NCBI GenBank assembly: GCA_029706075.1
Contig: JAINUG010000011.1
Span: 3,656,501 to 3,720,500, forward strand
Reading direction: 5' to 3'
Length of the DNA stretch: 64,000 nucleotides
Source: Aldrovandia affinis
Lineage: Eukaryota; Chordata; Actinopteri; Notacanthiformes; Halosauridae
Shown here piece by piece: positions 25,110 through 38,300 of the stretch; positions within the stretch are counted from its first letter, which is position 1, and each line of letters opens with the position of its first letter. Under the pieces are notes generated by a model. It was not told the DNA's origin, did no database searches, and saw nothing but the letters and a program-made list of their open reading frames with translations. Position numbers and translations under genes: made by a program.

Positions 25110-25190
25110 ACCCTCATATGGGGAGAGAGAGAAAGAGGGAGGAGAGATAGAGAGGGACAGGGAGAGAAAGAGGAGGGAGAGAGCTGGGAT
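25110..25190. repeat. Purine-rich (GAGA/GGGA) tract
   Basis: About 80 bp of gagagagaaagagggaggag-type sequence. The rest of 25,190-26,550 shows nothing I can name. Confidence 0.8.
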
Positions 25191-26550
25191 AGAGACTTGC
25201 CCGCTTGCCCTTGTGAGCACTTGCTGCAGTTACCAAGGACTGGCTGTATATTTACTTGTAATTATCCACCCGAGACAGTCCGTCATCAAAAAAACTGTAG
25301 CATGATTGGTAAGAGAGGTTGTGCACTACACACTTTGAGTAAAGAATCACAATGCAGCAGTTGTGGCAGTCGCAAACAAATCGTCACAGGAATTACTAGG
25401 AACACTGTGCCCCCAGGGCCCTACAGCCCACAGAAAAAACAACAGGGGTCTCCTAACTCCAGAGTATAACCAAACCACCAGCTGCATAAACAGCCAGAAT
25501 TTACAACTCCAAACATTTCCCCCCACCACACCCATAGATCAAAAGCACCACTTTCCAAGAATGCAAAATATGTGTGTCTGTGTGTGTGTGCATGTATGTG
25601 TATCTGGATGTGTGTGTGTACGTACAGAACCATCCATTGTTAGAGCGCACTGAACCTGTAGGAGGGACACCCTCCCCTGTTTCAGCATGGCTTATAACAG
25701 AACTTAAGCAGTCAAAGCTCTCTGCTCATTGAGCAGCTGCACCAACACTTCAGTGGAGAATGTATGCATCTACTGGCATGTCAGACACGTGGAAACAGAT
25801 GCATGCACACACCAGTGGCACACCCCACTTCACAATTCTACGCCCTTATGTGTCTTCATCTCCATCTTTTGCAAGAAACCCTATTATCTCAAAGACAGGG
25901 GGAGTGAACACCAGGAATGAAGAAAATATAATGTGGAAAAGGGGAATAGGGGAATTACAGATGATACGGGAACGCTGTTCTGCGTGTGTGGGTCTAAACT
26001 CCCCAGCTCCCAGGAATGTCAAGGGTTTGAGATAGGGAAGCTAAACAGCTACGGCAGAGGGTTAAGCAGTGCAAAACACGCTGGACTTTAGGGTCCCCTG
26101 GGACCAGGATAGGGGAACGCCTGCTCTATTGTTCTGGAGCTTCTCCCACACATTACTATTTAACACTGGGGTATGGGACACCCCGGTTCTCTTGGCCCGT
26201 CCTGTTGTGCATCGCCATCCTGGTTTTAAATAGATGAGATGGAGAGGCACTTAACTGAGGTTAACCCATGGGCTCATGACACCATTAAGAGGAATTATTG
26301 AGGCCATTAGGTGCTGTGGAAAAACACCCAGCATTACTCCATTGTAAAATCAGCTATCATAACACTAAGACCCACATTTGACTAGGGCAAGGACAAACAC
26401 ATCCATCCATAGATGAATACAATTTTTAAAAGCTGCAGGCACAGAAAATATGAGGTTTTATCAAGCGCAGACTGTCAGCATAATGAAAAAGGCACCATTT
26501 TGAATGCTACACAAACCTACTAATTTTACAAGCAGGTTGCTGTTATATCT

Positions 26551-26605
26551 TACATTTACATTTTACATTTTAAGCATTTAGCAGACGCTCGAAATGACTT
26601 TCTTT
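26551..26605 (-). mobile_element. SINE tail fragment
   Basis: acatttacattttacatttt then aagcatttagcagacgctcg: the 3' tail of the SINE family seen complete at 17,182-17,421, without its head. Confidence 0.75.
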
Positions 26606-26744
26606 TGAAATGACAGAGGAGATCGAGATAATTTCCCAGAACATTACTGCATGTGAAACTTTTTTTATGAGAACTGTATAATTAACCTTATTACAAGGTA
26701 GAGAGGAGCTGAAAACAAATTAAAAAAAATATCATATACTTATA

Positions 26745-27970
26745 CACTGCCTGGCCAAAAAAGTCATCACCTGGATTTAACTAAGCAAATAGGTAAGAGC
26801 CTTCCATTGGATAATTACTGCAGTGATTAATATGTTTTAGCTGGCAACAAGTTATTTAACCCTAACTGATGCAGTGAGTAGCTTCTCATTTCTTAAACAA
26901 ACATGTCAGAAGACATATCCTGTGGTCGTGGAAAAGATGTTAATCTGTTTCAGAAGGGTCAAATTATTGGCCTGCATCAAGCAAAGAAAACAACTAAGGA
27001 GATTTCTGAAACTACTAAAATTGGGTTAAGAACTGTCCAACGCATTATTAAAACCTTGAAGGATAGTGGTGAACCATCATCTTCGAGGAAGAAATGTGGT
27101 CTTGAATGATCGTGATTGGCAATCACTTTGGTGAAATCATGTCGTAAAAAATCAACAGTAGAACTCACGGCTATGTTTAATAGTGAAAGTAAGAGCATTT
27201 CCACATGCACAATGCGAAGGGAACTCAAGGGATTGGGACTAAACAGCTGTGTAGCCTTAAGAAAACCACTTGTCAGTGAGGCTAATAGGAAAAAAAGGCT
27301 TCAATTTGCTAGGGAGCATAAAGATTGGACTCTGGAGCAATGGAAGAAGGTCATGTGGTCTGATGAGTCCAGATTTGCCCTGTTCCAGAGTGATGGGTGC
27401 ATCAGGGTAAGAAGAGAGGCGGATGAAGTGATGCAACCATCATGCCTAGTGCCTACCGTACAAGCCTGTGGGGGCAGTGTTATGATCTGGGGTTGCTGCA
27501 GTTGGTCAGGTCTAGGTTCAGCAACGTTATGTGCCCAAAGAATGAGGTCAGCTGATTACCTGAATATACTGAATGACCAGGTTTTTCCATCAATGGATTT
27601 TTTCTTCCCTGATGGCACGGGCATATTCCAAGATGACAATGCCACGATTCATCGGGCTCAAATTGTGAAAGAATGGTTCAGGGAGCATAAGACATCATTT
27701 TCACACATGGATTGGCCACCACAGAGTCCAGACCTTAACCCCATTGAGAATCTTTAGGATGTGCTGGAGAAGACTTTGTGCAGCGGTCCGACTCTCCCAT
27801 CATCAATACAAGATGTTGGCGAAAAATGAATGCAACTCTGGACGGAAATAAATGTTGTGACATTGCAGAAGCTTATCAAAATGATGCCACGGCGAATGCG
27901 TGCCGTAATCAAAGCTAAAGGCGGTCCAACAAAATATTAGAGTGTGTGACTTTTTGGGGGACGGGCAGTG
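26745..27970 (+). mobile_element. Tc1-like transposon, copy 1 (complete ends, dead transposase)
   Basis: Terminal repeats cactgcctggccaaaaaagt and (reverse) the end gggacgggcagtg, flanked by TA. Transposase: [86 protein letters not shown]. Lesions: an 11-nt and a 7-nt deletion in the N-terminal half and a stop replacing the Trp after IENL. It is nearly identical to copy 2 at 57,869. Confidence 0.95.
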
Positions 27971-30900
27971 TATATACTTAATATACTCCTTGCGTACCAG
28001 CGTTCTTTAGATCAGGAATATCAGACAGCTAAAATACATGCATTCATTTTATGAAAGAGTTATTAGTCGACGACAGAAAGGTTTAATATCCTCTACAAGT
28101 AACTGGTCTACAAGATACCCATAAATGTTGTCACTGTCAGCAAGCTATATTTATAAAATTGTCAGTATATAACAAGCATGCTTTGAAGCAAATTTACAGT
28201 AGTCCTTATAACTGCATTTGCTCTAGTAACTGATATTAAACCACAAATTGTGATAAAACAGCAAAGATGTGCATTGCACGGCAGAGCAGAAGTGGTCATT
28301 TAAGTTGTTTAGCTAGTTACTGCACAGTATCGCCATGCTAAATACAATGTGCAAGTGGGATTTTTCTTTTTTTTCTTTTACAGAAAAACTGAATAAATGC
28401 TTCAATGTTTTTTCCACCCCAATGCATCAAGCATTCCCAGTACCCAGCTCTATCTCATATAGCACAGACATGTCTCTGCCCATGAACTACAAATCTAATA
28501 AATCTAACTTCTGCTCAGTGTGTTCTCACACTGGGTGGGAAGCAGGATCTTGGCCATGCTTGTAGTTTTTCTTTAAACTCCATCACCGCATAAGCTGCAT
28601 ACCACCATACAGCAAACCACGAATGTTCCATTATGATCAATTTTCATCATTATCACAGAAAGTGAAGAGTAAAAATGTAGTAGATTGCTCAAAAGGGCAG
28701 GTGTTTGCATTAATGTTTCATTTCTACATGGTTCTTGTTCATATGGTATTCCCCCTTAATGGTTGACACATAAGCCACCTTTTTCCCTGGAACAGCAAGT
28801 AAACAAGTAAATATCATCGCTACCTTAAGAATTTGTTTGTCAAAACGCATTGTGGCTGTTGTCAAGATTCAAGCACACAAGCATCATCAGTGCCTCATTT
28901 TTGCTTCAAGAATCAAGAATCCCAATAACCAGGCCCTGCATTCTATGGTCACTCTGTCTGTTTTCATTATCTATCATGCTGTGTTTCAAAAGAAAATCAG
29001 ATGTTTAGAGAGATGAGCTCTATGGGAGATGTACTATGTGGTGTGAACAGTGCACATTACAGATAGTAGCTTCCTCATTATTCCTTGAAGTGAAGTGTAA
29101 TATAGCGACAGAAACTCAACCACAACCTCCTATAGTTAAGAATACTCAGCTACTACGGTCCTCTCTGCCTCTTAGCTTCTCTTGGGCATAAGTACGATCG
29201 AGGAAACCCACCATGCCATCATGGTCGCTGCATGAATTGGGCCGTATAACACGATAGACTCAATAAAACCTGTGCCAGTAGCAGTGAAATGACTGGTGCC
29301 AGGGTCCTGCCGTGATCAATGGGTGAGTGAAACGGCTATAGCTCGTAGCGTGGCAAACTGGGACCGTGTCAGAAAGTGTAGTAGGGTTCAATCACCGCTC
29401 TCATAGTGCCTAAATCCCCGTAGCTAATACAACGCCCCGTGTTTTACGTGCGGCTGCGAGTGGCAAGATTGTATTTTCCATTAATGACTTGTGTGAAAAA
29501 ACGTTGATTTTGTTCAATACAAATAATGTATTACATACAAAGCCCCACAAAGCACAAGGCATCGCATGTCACAGCAGACCACTGCAATGTCACACACACA
29601 CACACACACAAAGTGGTATCCAGATTGGTGTGCAATTGTAAATGGCTTACTAGCACAGTGACGACACACTTAGTGTCAGTGGCTACTTAACCACTGCCAG
29701 CGATTACAGCGATGCTTGTAAGCATGAAGCATGGCAGGCTACTGTATATGACGTTCATTACGATCCAATTCTGATGTCTATGCGTATAGCAGTAACACAC
29801 TCATCTGCACCACTAAAGTCATTGCATTTGCTTTTGTCTGTTTATTATCTATTATCTAACGATGATGATCAGAAACGCAAAATCTGCCTGGATTCACGGA
29901 TACAGCCGAAGTACAGTAGGCTATCTGCGTATCGTTGGATTCACACAGAGGACTGTCCACAACACAAAGGCACTGTAACTTCAGTGTCGTCGTAGAATTA
30001 AATGTGCCAAACTGTTGTAGTTGGTTCCAAATAGATCTGAACTGTCCCAGACGAGCGGAAGAAGGGAGGAATGCGGGTTACATAACATTATCATGAAAGA
30101 CTATTAAGACTTCGAAATAATTGTCGTCTGGTTTTTAAAGAACGTCCGTGGTTAAATCTCAACCACCGCGTGGTTTCACAGGGAGGTCCAGCCGCACGAT
30201 ATGTAGGCTGCTCTACAGACATAAACCCGCTGATAATAAAATACTAATGCCATTCGGCACCATAGTCTTCCGTTTGGTCCTTCCTAAAGCGCCTACGATG
30301 GCTAGTTCACAGGAAGCATATGCTCAAACCAACCCAAACATCTTGCAGGTCGTTTTAAATGTCAATGTAAAAACATGTATCCAATTGTTTAATTAAGGGC
30401 CTACGAGACTTGTGCGTCCTCATAATTAACATTCCGATCTGTCCTCGTGCGAGCGCTCAGCTATTGTAACAATAGCCATCAACGTGCTCCTGAACCAAGC
30501 ACCATTTACCAATTTGTTTAAAAAAGAGACAGAAGCATGATCGTTATTGACCATATATAATTATATAGAATAGAACAAAGCAATTACTAGCCTATCTCAG
30601 ACGTTGAGTATAGAATACAGTAGGCTACGTGAATTATTGATAAACCCAAGGACACCAGATTATAGTGGCCCGTTAGAAAACAACGTCATCGAAATATAAC
30701 GGTATCGAAATAATTCGTAATTGGGAAACAGAATAAGAACCACACCGCCAGCGCCAGACCGCATTCATCGAAGAATCTGCGATGAATGTGGTCTTTATAT
30801 AATGTGCCAAACGTGCTGATGCACAATATGTCACATAGCCCATGCTGTGGAGAGTCTTTGTGTCTTATCTGGCAAGACAGCATTTTCTGGAAAAGGCATC

Positions 30901-33900
30901 GTCGAATTTTATTAACGGCAAAATACCAGTGCGATCATGTAATTATATTTTCATTTCAGTCTTTCAGTTAAATTGTGTGATTTTCCCCTCCCCTTCGAAT
31001 GAGCTATACCAAGGGAAAAATGTTGCGTAAAACTGGCAGTGAGAGAAATAATAAATAGCTACATCGAATTATAATGCTAATCAAACTACCACTGTATCGA
31101 GCAAACATCGTGTAAAACGAAAGCTCTACATTGCACCTGCAGCCTTTTAAACCGAAATAATGACTCCGCGGTCATTACACTTGTCTCCGGAGACATCCAT
31201 GCCAGGCAGCCTTGCAAGAAATTACAACTAGCCTAAGTGTTACTAGCTACACAATAATACGAATGTGTACGGGGAACAACCGCACTTACATTGAGTGTCT
31301 TCTGAAGCGCTTTCTAATTTTTGTTATATCCAACTGTGCACTTGATGACAATAGCGATAGAAATAATCCTCGGTGTTCCGAAGACGCCTACTGCATGCTT
31401 TTCTACACCCAGTAGGCAGCGCACCCTTCGAAGCAGCTGTAGGCTCGCTATGGGCTGGAACTATGGTCCTACGTCACAGGCAGGGTGGTGGTGGGGGGGG
31501 AGTGGAGGCGTGCATGGCCCTTGCTTCTGTCTGCAGAGATACAGTTAACTGTTCCAACCCCGATACCAGTAGTGCTTAGTGTCTTTGTTTTCAAATAAGC
31601 AGCAGAGGGTGAAGTAGACTCACAACTTGATAACTCTTTCAAGGAGCACTGAACATTACTAGCTATATGTGTTTAAACTGATTCACACAAAATTCTAATT
31701 TTGCACATTTGATATTAAAGTGAATCTTATACTGTACCAAGAATTTATAAAAAACTACAACGCCATGTTTACGAAAAAATAGCAAACCTTTATTTTTTGG
31801 CACTTTGTTTAAGAAAAAGTACATATAGATATTTGATTCAGTCTTGATATTACTTTAATCAGATAATTGTTTTCCTGTTCTGGTGTAAGAACAGACATGG
31901 ATAACTGTTGGATATCTTTACCCTTACCAAAATGTGGCATAGAACAGCCAAACTACTGTAAGATGCCACTTGCAGTGGTAGTTATCATGGAGAGTCCGTG
32001 ATTGTTTTCGTGTACAATGTATTAAAACAAATTGGGTCCTGACAATAAGAAAATGATAAACGACATGAAAGAAAATATACCTTTTTACCACAAATGATAG
32101 TCCTTATTCGTTGTATTCCAGCAGCTACATAGATACATTAAAAATATATAAAACAGATATATAGTTGGAAGCAGGTACCCTATTGAGCACATCATTGCTT
32201 TATACAGTCTAGTGTACAGTCTCTGCTGGTTTTCTTTAGCGTTAACCACCTTAATTATTCATCCAGATCCATAATGTCCTCACAATGTTGCAGTTGCTGG
32301 GATTGGGTTATGCTATCAGAGTGTTATATTAGTTTAGTGAGGACATTATGGATGTTACATTCAAAACCTGCTGTAAACTAGTGATGCATGTTCCAGGCGT
32401 CCCCCCCCAAAAAGATAAGCAACAACTAAAAACATTAAATTCAAGATACAATTTTGTCCCCATAATTACACAAAACCAAAAATATTTTATATCATTAGAA
32501 AATGGCAGTTTTTTTTACATAAGAACATATTTTGAAATTAAGTTCCCTTTATTTTGACAAGCAAGACATTACTTTTTTTGGCAATATTGGCCGAGGTTCA
32601 CTTAAGCGCTATTCATCAGTACAAGGGGAAAGATGCTGTCAATATCCAGACTGAGTCTAGCTTTCCTGCACAGTGGCTGTGTTTCGTTGTGCTTGTCATG
32701 TCATGTGCTCATTTTGTGCTCATCCTCTCCATCTGTTTCCTTGTTTTTGCCTGGACGTAATCCATGCAACCCCCCCTCCAACACCACACACACACCTCCT
32801 CTTACCGAAAAACACCAAGCCTAAAGGAATGCCATCTTTGACTGCAGTCAAAGATTTTGATGCGTAAAGACAGTGAGAACGGTTGAAGGACAGACAAAAA
32901 TCAAAAAGCCTCCAATTACTTAAAAAAAAGCAAGTGTGACAAAAACATCTTCTGAAGGTAAGACAAATGTCTTTGGTATCGTTGAATGTCAGCCTTTGTG
33001 TCTAACAGCAAACACTTTTTATTTTCTGAATTACACACCCACTCCCTCACCCTGTTAAAAATACACACGCAGCACAGTAGTGTTTATTTACTATGAATTA
33101 CACATGTACGACATTCTACGAACGTTGGAAAGAATGTGAACAAGTCACGGTTTGGGAAAAATAGGTGGGCGAGTAATGTCCGGGTCCCGTCCAACCAATG
33201 AGGAATTGTAGAATTCAGCAGCTTGGAGTGCAAATGAGACGATAACCAATGTAGCTTGGACCAAGCTCAATTATGTGTTGGTCGTAGAAGTTTAGAAGTT
33301 TAGTTGAAAATGGGTTTAAGATACGCCACAGTCAACAGAGGAGTCAACTCTTCACTGTAAATCCTGCAGCCTGCTCTGGATTACCTGCACTTTGTGAGGT
33401 TTGATGGAGTTTGACATTTCATGCTCCCTCATGTCCATGTAAAACGTGTGTAATTGTTTCAACGCTTGAATGCCTCTCCAAAATAATGGGCACTATTTCA
33501 TTTAAACAACAAACTGCTGGGAACTGAAAGTATTTCCCTTGATTATATGGCTGGAGTCCGACTCCGGTGGGATAGTTTGCCATGTGGCATTCCACGTTGC
33601 TGTAGTTCCTCGTCCCCTCAGTTGGTCCTCAGAGAAATGCAGAGGCAGGATGGAGCAGAGAGAGAAAGTGCCTCCACCATCAAAATCCAGGTGTTTGTCT
33701 GCATGGTTAGGGACTGCTACAGGTGAGGAGAGAAGGGCGGGGCACTAGCACATCTGCAGCAGCAGGGAGGGAGTCCCCTGGATGTAACCTATAGCCTGAC
33801 TGTAGGACAGCATTGGCTGCTTCACACGGGTAAACCCAATATTGGTCCTGGGTCAGTCAGAGGTGTCCAGCAGGAGTTTGGGAGGCAAATAAAACTGAGT

Positions 33901-34160
33901 TCAGTTCAGCCGTACAATGTTTTTTGAAGGGATCTTTCCAATGTGCGAAACCTCCTGTCATAGAACGGGGCTGTCCTGTTGTGTTTATGATCAGATATTT
34001 GATTCCAAATGCAAATCATTGCACTCCGTTTTATTTGCTTTGGTAGCACAGGATTCTGGGAGATTTTCTTTAGTACTGAGAGTAATTAATTAATTATGTC
34101 CTGTTTGGTGTCTGTACTGGTACATGGTTGTTATTTTTTGCAGTTTACCACAGTATTGTT
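27971..34160. other. Intergenic, no coding gene seen; CpG-richer stretch at about 29.2-31.6 kb
   Basis: No homologous frame or transposon with clear ends. About 29,200-31,600 has visibly more CpG than its AT-rich surroundings and few repeats, and a TGACGT (CRE-like half) site lies at 31,471-31,476 on the minus strand. It lies upstream of rusc2 and could hold its first non-coding exon or promoter; this is inference only. Confidence 0.4.
32267..32353. repeat. 17-bp perfect inverted repeat
   Basis: atccataatgtcctcac at 32,267-32,283 and its exact reverse complement at 32,337-32,353, with a 53-nt loop. It may be the stem of a small degenerate MITE. Confidence 0.8.
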
Positions 34161-34164
34161 TGTG

Positions 34165-34193
34165 TGAGTCTCTGTGTGTGTGTGTGTGTGTTT

Positions 34194-34226
<33 letters not shown>
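34165..34226. repeat. (GT)n microsatellite
   Basis: Two GT runs separated by ttttgtatat. Confidence 0.9.
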
Positions 34227-34794
34227 TTATATGAAGAGTTCAAAGAAAACGATAAACCCCATTCCTGCCAAAACTAAAACAAACAAGTTGTGATAGAGAT
34301 CACAGTGATCAACATTTTGTTGCAGAAACCAATACCATGCCCTCTTGTTAGCATAAACCGAGATATCCACTACTGTATTTTATCCTTTAAAATACATGGC
34401 ATACTAAATTCACACACCAACGCAGTACAATTCAGAACAGGGACCTATGAATCGAAAGAGGATAAGATTGGTCTTTTGAGCATAATATCAGGGCAGAGAG
34501 CAAACACAATCCCCCACGACTAGAAATTATGCAATTGAGATTCCCACATTTGGGAAATTTGCAGTGGTCAGCACAACCGGAGTGCAATGGCTCTCTATGG
34601 GTGAACACATTTTAATTTAGCTAAAAATCTGATTGTGGACTTATCTGCTTTTGATGCAAAACAAACTAAATATCAAATTACATTTATTTTTAAATGTAAA
34701 TTTTTTTTTAACATGGCTTTCTGTTATTTTTTTTACATCAGTTTACGGTCACTCCTTTTGGAAAGTACTACCAAGGAAGCACAATAAAAAATGA

Positions 34795-34800
34795 TTTATT
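34795..34800 (-). other. Candidate polyadenylation signal of atp8b5
   Basis: AATAAA on the minus strand, about 195 nt past the stop codon. The predicted 3' UTR contains a (TG)n tract at 34,862-34,910. No transcript evidence is available, so position and AT-richness are the only support. Confidence 0.45.
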
Positions 34801-34861
34801 GATTTACTGAAAATTGATTTATCTGCTTTTGCATCCAAACTCTTCATATATATGTACTGTA

Positions 34862-34892
<31 letters not shown>

Positions 34893-34993
34893 GTGTGTAT
34901 ACATATGTGTGTCTCTGAATGTGTGCAGCCTCACACTTCCACCAATGTAAACAAATTCAGAACCATGTCCTAGTCGCAGTTCTGGTTGGGCCC

Positions 34994-35314
34994 TCAGGAC
35001 ACTGGTTCCTTCACGGCGCGGTAAATCTGCAGCGAGGTCTCGGGCTCTCTGGAGCTCTGCGGCCGGCCCGTGGGGCTGTATCCACCCGACCGCCCCATGT
35101 GGATGAACCCGGTGGAGCGTCCCGTTGGGCTGAACCCTGCGGACTGCCTTGGGGCAGGGACCTGGCGCAGGAAGCGCCTGGAGGTCACAAGGTCGCCGTA
35201 GCCCTGGGTGTGAGAGAAGGCGTAGGCAGAGCGCCGGGTGCTGCTGCGTCTGATTCGTGCACGGGGAGCGGGAGGGGGCGGGCCTGCTTTGGCCTGGCAC
35301 ACCTTGAACCTCAC
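34994..35314 (-). CDS. atp8b5: atp8b5 last coding exon (cytosolic tail)
   Basis: 321 nt including the stop codon; 106 residues. It carries [18 protein letters not shown]; the (G/A)(Y/F)AFS motif of ATP8B1-type tails is an established autoinhibitory element. After it come three tandem 9-residue units (exon residues 59-85): [18 protein letters not shown] and GGYSPTGRP. The C-terminus is EPVS, then stop. Confidence 0.93.
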   Translation of the reverse strand: MRFKVCQAKAGPPPPAPRARIRRSSTRRSAYAFSHTQGYGDLVTSRRFLRQVPAPRQSAGFSPTGRSTGFIHMGRSGGYSPTGRPQSSREPETSLQIYRAVKEPVS

Positions 35315-38300
35315 CTGGGGGGAGGGGAAAGGGAAGAGGACAGGGGCAGACAGGTTAGAGGAAGTAAAAGGAAAGGAAGTGGGGAATGAATGAAGAGAGA
35401 AAAGGAGAAGTGAAGAGAGGAGTTCTCAGGGAAAGAGAGCAAACAGAGATGAAGCTAAAAACGAGTGAATAAAAGCAAAAAGGCAGGTGTCAGTGGAGTC
35501 TATCCTCATAGAGTGTGTTGGCACTCTTCTCTCCACATCGTATCTGCGCAAATCCCCTGCCACAGAGAACAGGGGCAGAGATTGTCCGAGTAAGAGAAAG
35601 GCATGATTATTTCTTCATCCTCCTGTTTTAATGTAATCTCTGCTCCACCCTCTGGCCACTCTTGGAGGACTAATAATACCCACAATCCACCTTGAGCCAG
35701 AGGCTGACCATGAGCATGTTGCACAGAAATAGTATCTGCGGTGGGCAGGAATAAGCGTCTTTGGTCACATGGGTCAGCTACTGAAACCAGAGCCTCTGTG
35801 TACACACACACACACATGCTGAGGACAGTCCTCCAGCCAAGCCATTTATACACACTGCTGCCCGACTCCTTACCCCAGGGATCTACCAGAAGCAAGACGA
35901 TTTGATCAGTAGCCAACGGCCGCTTGTGTTGGCATTCCCACACAAGCAGCTTTTAGGAAGAGCAGGTTAGGTTTAGTTGTGCACATACAGCTATTAAGTT
36001 TGTAGGTGAGTGAAATGAGCCAAGCCCATAGAACGTAAAGCAAGTAAACTACTATCAAGACATTGATAGTAAATCATTTGACTTGAACAGCACGTCCGTA
36101 CTCACATCACACAAACTAGCGAACTTTACCTTTACATTGACCTTTCTAGCTAGATTGGACAGGGCTCCCCCTGCAGGTACGGGGGTGTTTTGCGTCTCTC
36201 ACCTTGTCATTGATGGTAGGCCGCAGCAGAATGAACAGGAAACGGTAGGCCACCACAGGCAGTACACACAGCATAGTCGTGAGGAGGATCGTCAGCCACA
36301 CGCTGGGCTGGCTCAGGGAGTTCCTGGCTGTGCCTGGAATAAACACACAAATAAATACACACACTTGTGTACACACACACACACACACCCACACACACAC
36401 ACACACATGCGTGCGTGCATGCAGACACACAAAGACACACACATACATACACACACAGACACACACGCATTCACAGACACACACACACACAGATATACAC
36501 ACATGCAGACACACACATACACGTACACACACACACATGCGTGCAGACACACAAAGACACATAAAAACACACAGTCACAATATCAGCTCATATGTACATA
36601 AAGATGGTGATTCCTCTGTAAAGAGACATGAACTGCTCCTGTCACAACTGCTTTAGAAGGACACAACCAAATAAATTGACCAAAATGCCCTATAGTGCAC
36701 ATGCAACTCACACGATGACTCTACAAATGAGGGGGTGGCAGAGATAAAGCAGACGAGAGGAAGTCTCACCGATGAAGGGGAAGGAGGCAGTGAAGATGAG
36801 GTACATGCCGTTGCTGTAAAAGGTGAAGGTGACGGCAAAGTACATGGCCAGACTGCCCCAAACAAATACCTGGTTGACTACAGTCCAGTAGGCCATGTCC
36901 AGACCCATCTGAAGGGAGCAGAGTGGAGGAGTGGCACACAGGTATTCAGTCTTTCATACAGACATATATCAGCAAGAAAACTGGCACCATGTGCCACCAG
37001 GAGAGTAGTTTTATTTTCCTCTCAAGTGTGAAAACATTTGCTTGTCAAGTTTTATTTTTGGTCGCCACTAAATGTATTTAATACATTTTACACTGATTTA
37101 CAGAATAATTTGAATTTTTAAAAATGTTTTTACATCCCCTCAATCATATATTTAGTTTATATATGAATGTTTTTAATGCATATTACTGTAAACGATGCGT
37201 TCTCCGAAGATGTCTCATGAATTTGCTTTATGGAATGCAATATGTAAAAGCGTTCGTGACAATTCTTTTGTGAAGGGCGCTATTTCAAATGCAATTCGAT
37301 CAATTGAATGAACGATTGACAAGTCCAGAAATCTGTACAGCCTTTGGCGTGTTGAAAACAATGAAACGGACAGACGGACAGACCTGTAGGCAGACAGCAA
37401 TGACCAGGCAGGTCTGCGCCAGCAGGGCGAAGGACTGGTAGTCGGCGATGTCCTTGCCGTCGTCGCGCACAGTGTTGTACATGGCGGCGTAGGGGATGAA
37501 GAAGAGCACCAGAGAGCTGTAGCCGCTGTGCAGGACGCACCGCACAAACGATGTCTTACTGAAGTACATGTTGAGCTGCCCGGGGGCGTACAGCTGCGGG
37601 TACTGGAAGCTCCAGCGATCGTTTACATCCTGAGGAGACAAAGGGCACATCCACCCATGGACTGCGAATAATATAATAATAATAATAATATACACCATTT
37701 AGCAGACGCTTTTATCCAAAGCTACTTACAGTAGTGAATGTGTACATTTTCAGTGTATGTGGCCCCAGTGGGGATTGAACCCACAACCTAAGCGTTGCCA
37801 ACGCTGTGCTCTACCAACTGAGCCACAGAGAACCACTGAATATTTGATGAATAAATTCAAACTAACGTTTCTATTGGCTGAGGTTATAATTTGTGGACTA
37901 TAGCTGGCGCCTCGCTAAAACATAACATAACACCTATTAAAGTTTGTCAAAAAGAATGGGATATCAGAGAAGAAGAGAGGGACCGAGTGACAGGGGGGAA
38001 GGTGGGAGGGCTGTGGGAGGAGCAACTATGAAAATGAATGAAGGAGGAATTAGACAGATACAAAGCATTACTACAATTTAGCCCAATCAAAGCTCTAATA
38101 CACATTGTTGGGAAATCCAAAATACAGAATCAAAGTAAAATGATCTCCATGTTGATGAAGAGACAGACCTGACCCGTTCATAACGAAAAACAGGAAATCT
38201 TAATTACACAGCCAGCCACAGGAAAACAAGCATGTTACAAAATGTCCTAAAGACAAAAGGTGAACCTCTCTCTTATACAATTAACAAGGTACATATATTA

